Shown: positions 4,702 to 5,940 of the stretch, in pieces
Layout of the letters: each line of letters starts with the position of its first letter
Numbering within the stretch: position 1 is the first letter of the stretch
Assembly (NCBI GenBank): GCA_947175005.1
Contig: CAMWLD010000148.1
Location: 1-5,940, forward strand
Source of the DNA: an uncultured Ruminococcus sp.
GTDB taxonomy: Bacteria > Bacillota > Clostridia > Oscillospirales > Ruminococcaceae
Direction of reading: 5' to 3'
DNA: 5,940 bases
Notes under the pieces: model-generated
The model's database searches: none
The model's input: the letters and a program-made list of their open reading frames with translations, nothing else
Told to the model about the DNA's origin: nothing
Position numbers and translations under genes: made by a program

Positions 4702-5940
4702 TCTACGGAATCCTCGGGGCTTATTCCAAGGCTGTCAAACCAAAGCTCCATATCCATAAGGCAGAAAGAGCCGCATGTATCCACCCGTGCAATGACCTCG
4801 GAGGTCGTTTCGTCAAAATATGTTTCTATAGGCAGGAGCATATTTATGTCTTCAAAATACATAAATACATTTAGCCGCTTTATTCCCTTAAACTCATCGC
4901 TCACCTTGGCATATGTTCCAAGGGTATTTTTCTTTGCCTCCTCGGTGATCTTAAAGCGAAGCTCTACTCCGTCGACCTCTCCGTCACAGTTTATTTCAGC
5001 CATTCCCCCTACACGGGCGGCGTTATCAGCGGAATAGGAATACCCGCTCTCGGTCACCCATACCGCAGACGCTCCCTTTTGCGCAGAAACTTTAAGGGAA
5101 AGAGAGTAATAGTCGGAATACTGGCTGTTGTACGAAGATAAAGCCGAGCTGTCGGCGGAAACGGTCGACCATGGGTATCTTACCGACATTTCGGGGGGAG
5201 TGCTTCGGGTGGTTTGCGTGCTTGCAGTCTCCCGCGCTGCAGGCTCGGTTTCCACCCCTTTAACCAGAACAGGGAAAAAGGTTTCGTTTTTGAAGCGGAA
5301 GGATACCCAGGGCACGCCTGCCCCCCAAACGGCATAAATGTTATCGTCATTTTTGTCGTCATAATCGGAGCAAATATATAAAGAGTTTATTTTATTCACA
5401 ACATCTGCCCAGTAAATAAAGCAAAACCGTTGCTCTACGGAAGATTTTCCTCCGATCGTCACCGAATAGTTGAATTCGGGTTTTTCTTCGGCTGACAGAT
5501 AAAGCTCCGCCCCTGCCATATGATCATTTCTGCTGTTTTCATCATATGCGGGATTTGAGTCATGGGCATAACCCATATAAAGTCCGCTGCCTCTGCTGTT
5601 GTCAAGTACAATATCCTCATTGCCGCTGTTGGTGAAGATAAAATCGGCAATTACCATCATGCTGTCATAATCATCGGAATATACCGTGCTTGAATAGCTT
5701 TTTCCCGTTTTACTGTCATATCTCCTGATATCGGAAACACGCATTGTGACGGTAAGCTTATCCTCCTTCATTGTAAAGACCTTGTCCTCATACCCGCTTT
5801 CGCAGGACGCCGTAAATTCGGTAACTTCGTTTTTCCCGCCTGTGGCAGCAGCGATAACAATAATGAACACTGCAACAAATATCAGAGAAAAAACCACGAT
5901 CGGATTTATTTTCCAATACTTGAATTTTACGCTTATATTA
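4695..5940 (-). CDS. Large membrane-anchored surface protein of unknown function (5' end outside window)
   Basis: At least 414 residues are visible. The frame stays open past the GTG at 5897 to the window edge, adding NISVKFKYWKINPI, and that GTG has no ribosome binding site, so the true start is upstream. Numbering from 5897, a basic stretch precedes one membrane helix (about 1-18). Then come a beta-rich, acidic domain (about 25-215, DUF4352-like in style), a Ser/Thr/Pro linker (about 216-262), and a second beta domain (265-390) ending DTCGSFCLMDMELWFDSLGI. This ending resembles the beta domain that in some Clostridia surface proteins precedes a von Willebrand A domain; none follows here, so a C-terminal truncation is possible. 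The next gene is another anchored protein 49 bases on. Function unknown. Confidence 0.85.
   Translation of the reverse strand, partial: NISVKFKYWKINPIVVFSLIFVAVFIIVIAAATGGKNEVTEFTASCESGYEDKVFTMKEDKLTVTMRVSDIRRYDSKTGKSYSSTVYSDDYDSMMVIADFIFTNSGNEDIVLDNSRGSGLYMGYAHDSNPAYDENSRNDHMAGAELYLSAEEKPEFNYSVTIGGKSSVEQRFCFIYWADVVNKINSLYICSDYDDKNDDNIYAVWGAGVPWVSFRFKNETFFPVLVKGVETEPAARETASTQTTRSTPPEMSVRYPWSTVSADSSALSSYNSQYSDYYSLSLKVSAQKGASAVWVTESGYSYSADNAARVGGMAEINCDGEVDGVELRFKITEEAKKNTLGTYAKVSDEFKGIKRLNVFMYFEDINMLLPIETYFDETTSEVIARVDTCGSFCLMDMELWFDSLGISPEDSVEQ

Noticed and set aside
4627..5037. A 136-residue plus-strand frame
   Set aside because: It is antisense to the large surface gene, whose frame is open to the window edge with a clear membrane anchor.

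Overview
The window comes from a spore-forming, low-to-mid-GC Firmicute, most likely a Clostridia member of the Ruminococcus/Oscillospiraceae type. The evidence is the sporulation genes spoVAD and spoVAE, a DUF4317 protein typical of Firmicutes, a YtrA-type GntR regulator, strong AGGAGG-like ribosome binding sites, and TTG/GTG starts. This placement is inferred from protein character, not from a search. Every gene I can support lies on the minus strand, so transcription runs from high to low coordinates.

Region 1 (5940 to about 4157) holds two exported or membrane-anchored proteins of unknown function. The first is a large N-terminally anchored beta-rich protein whose start lies beyond the window. 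The second is a 162-residue anchored protein with an NTF2/DUF4829-like look. Between them is a 24-base relic that encodes the same AVGGLYAD C-terminus as the 162-residue protein and differs only at third codon positions, so a related gene once stood here. A 45+45 bp imperfect inverted repeat (4035-4139) follows.

Region 2 (3981-2733) is a complete DUF4317 gene ending at a strong rho-independent terminator.

Region 3 (about 2699-1142) is a short sporulation operon, spoVAD then spoVAE. These encode the soluble DPA-binding subunit and a small membrane subunit of the SpoVA dipicolinic acid channel. The usual upstream partner spoVAC is not present here. A weak sigma-G-like promoter can be seen upstream of spoVAD.

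Region 4 (1141-1) starts with about 350 bases without a gene that carry an unusually clear regulatory array. A near-consensus sigma-A promoter (TTGACA, 17 bp, TATACT) has one CTGT/ACAG palindrome filling its spacer and a second just past the -10. About 140 bp upstream is a perfect 15-bp inverted repeat built from the same CAACTGTATATA word. This promoter drives a small two-helix membrane protein, a YtrA-family GntR repressor and an ABC transporter ATPase cut by the window edge. The layout suggests an autoregulated, inducible ABC export or stress-response operon.
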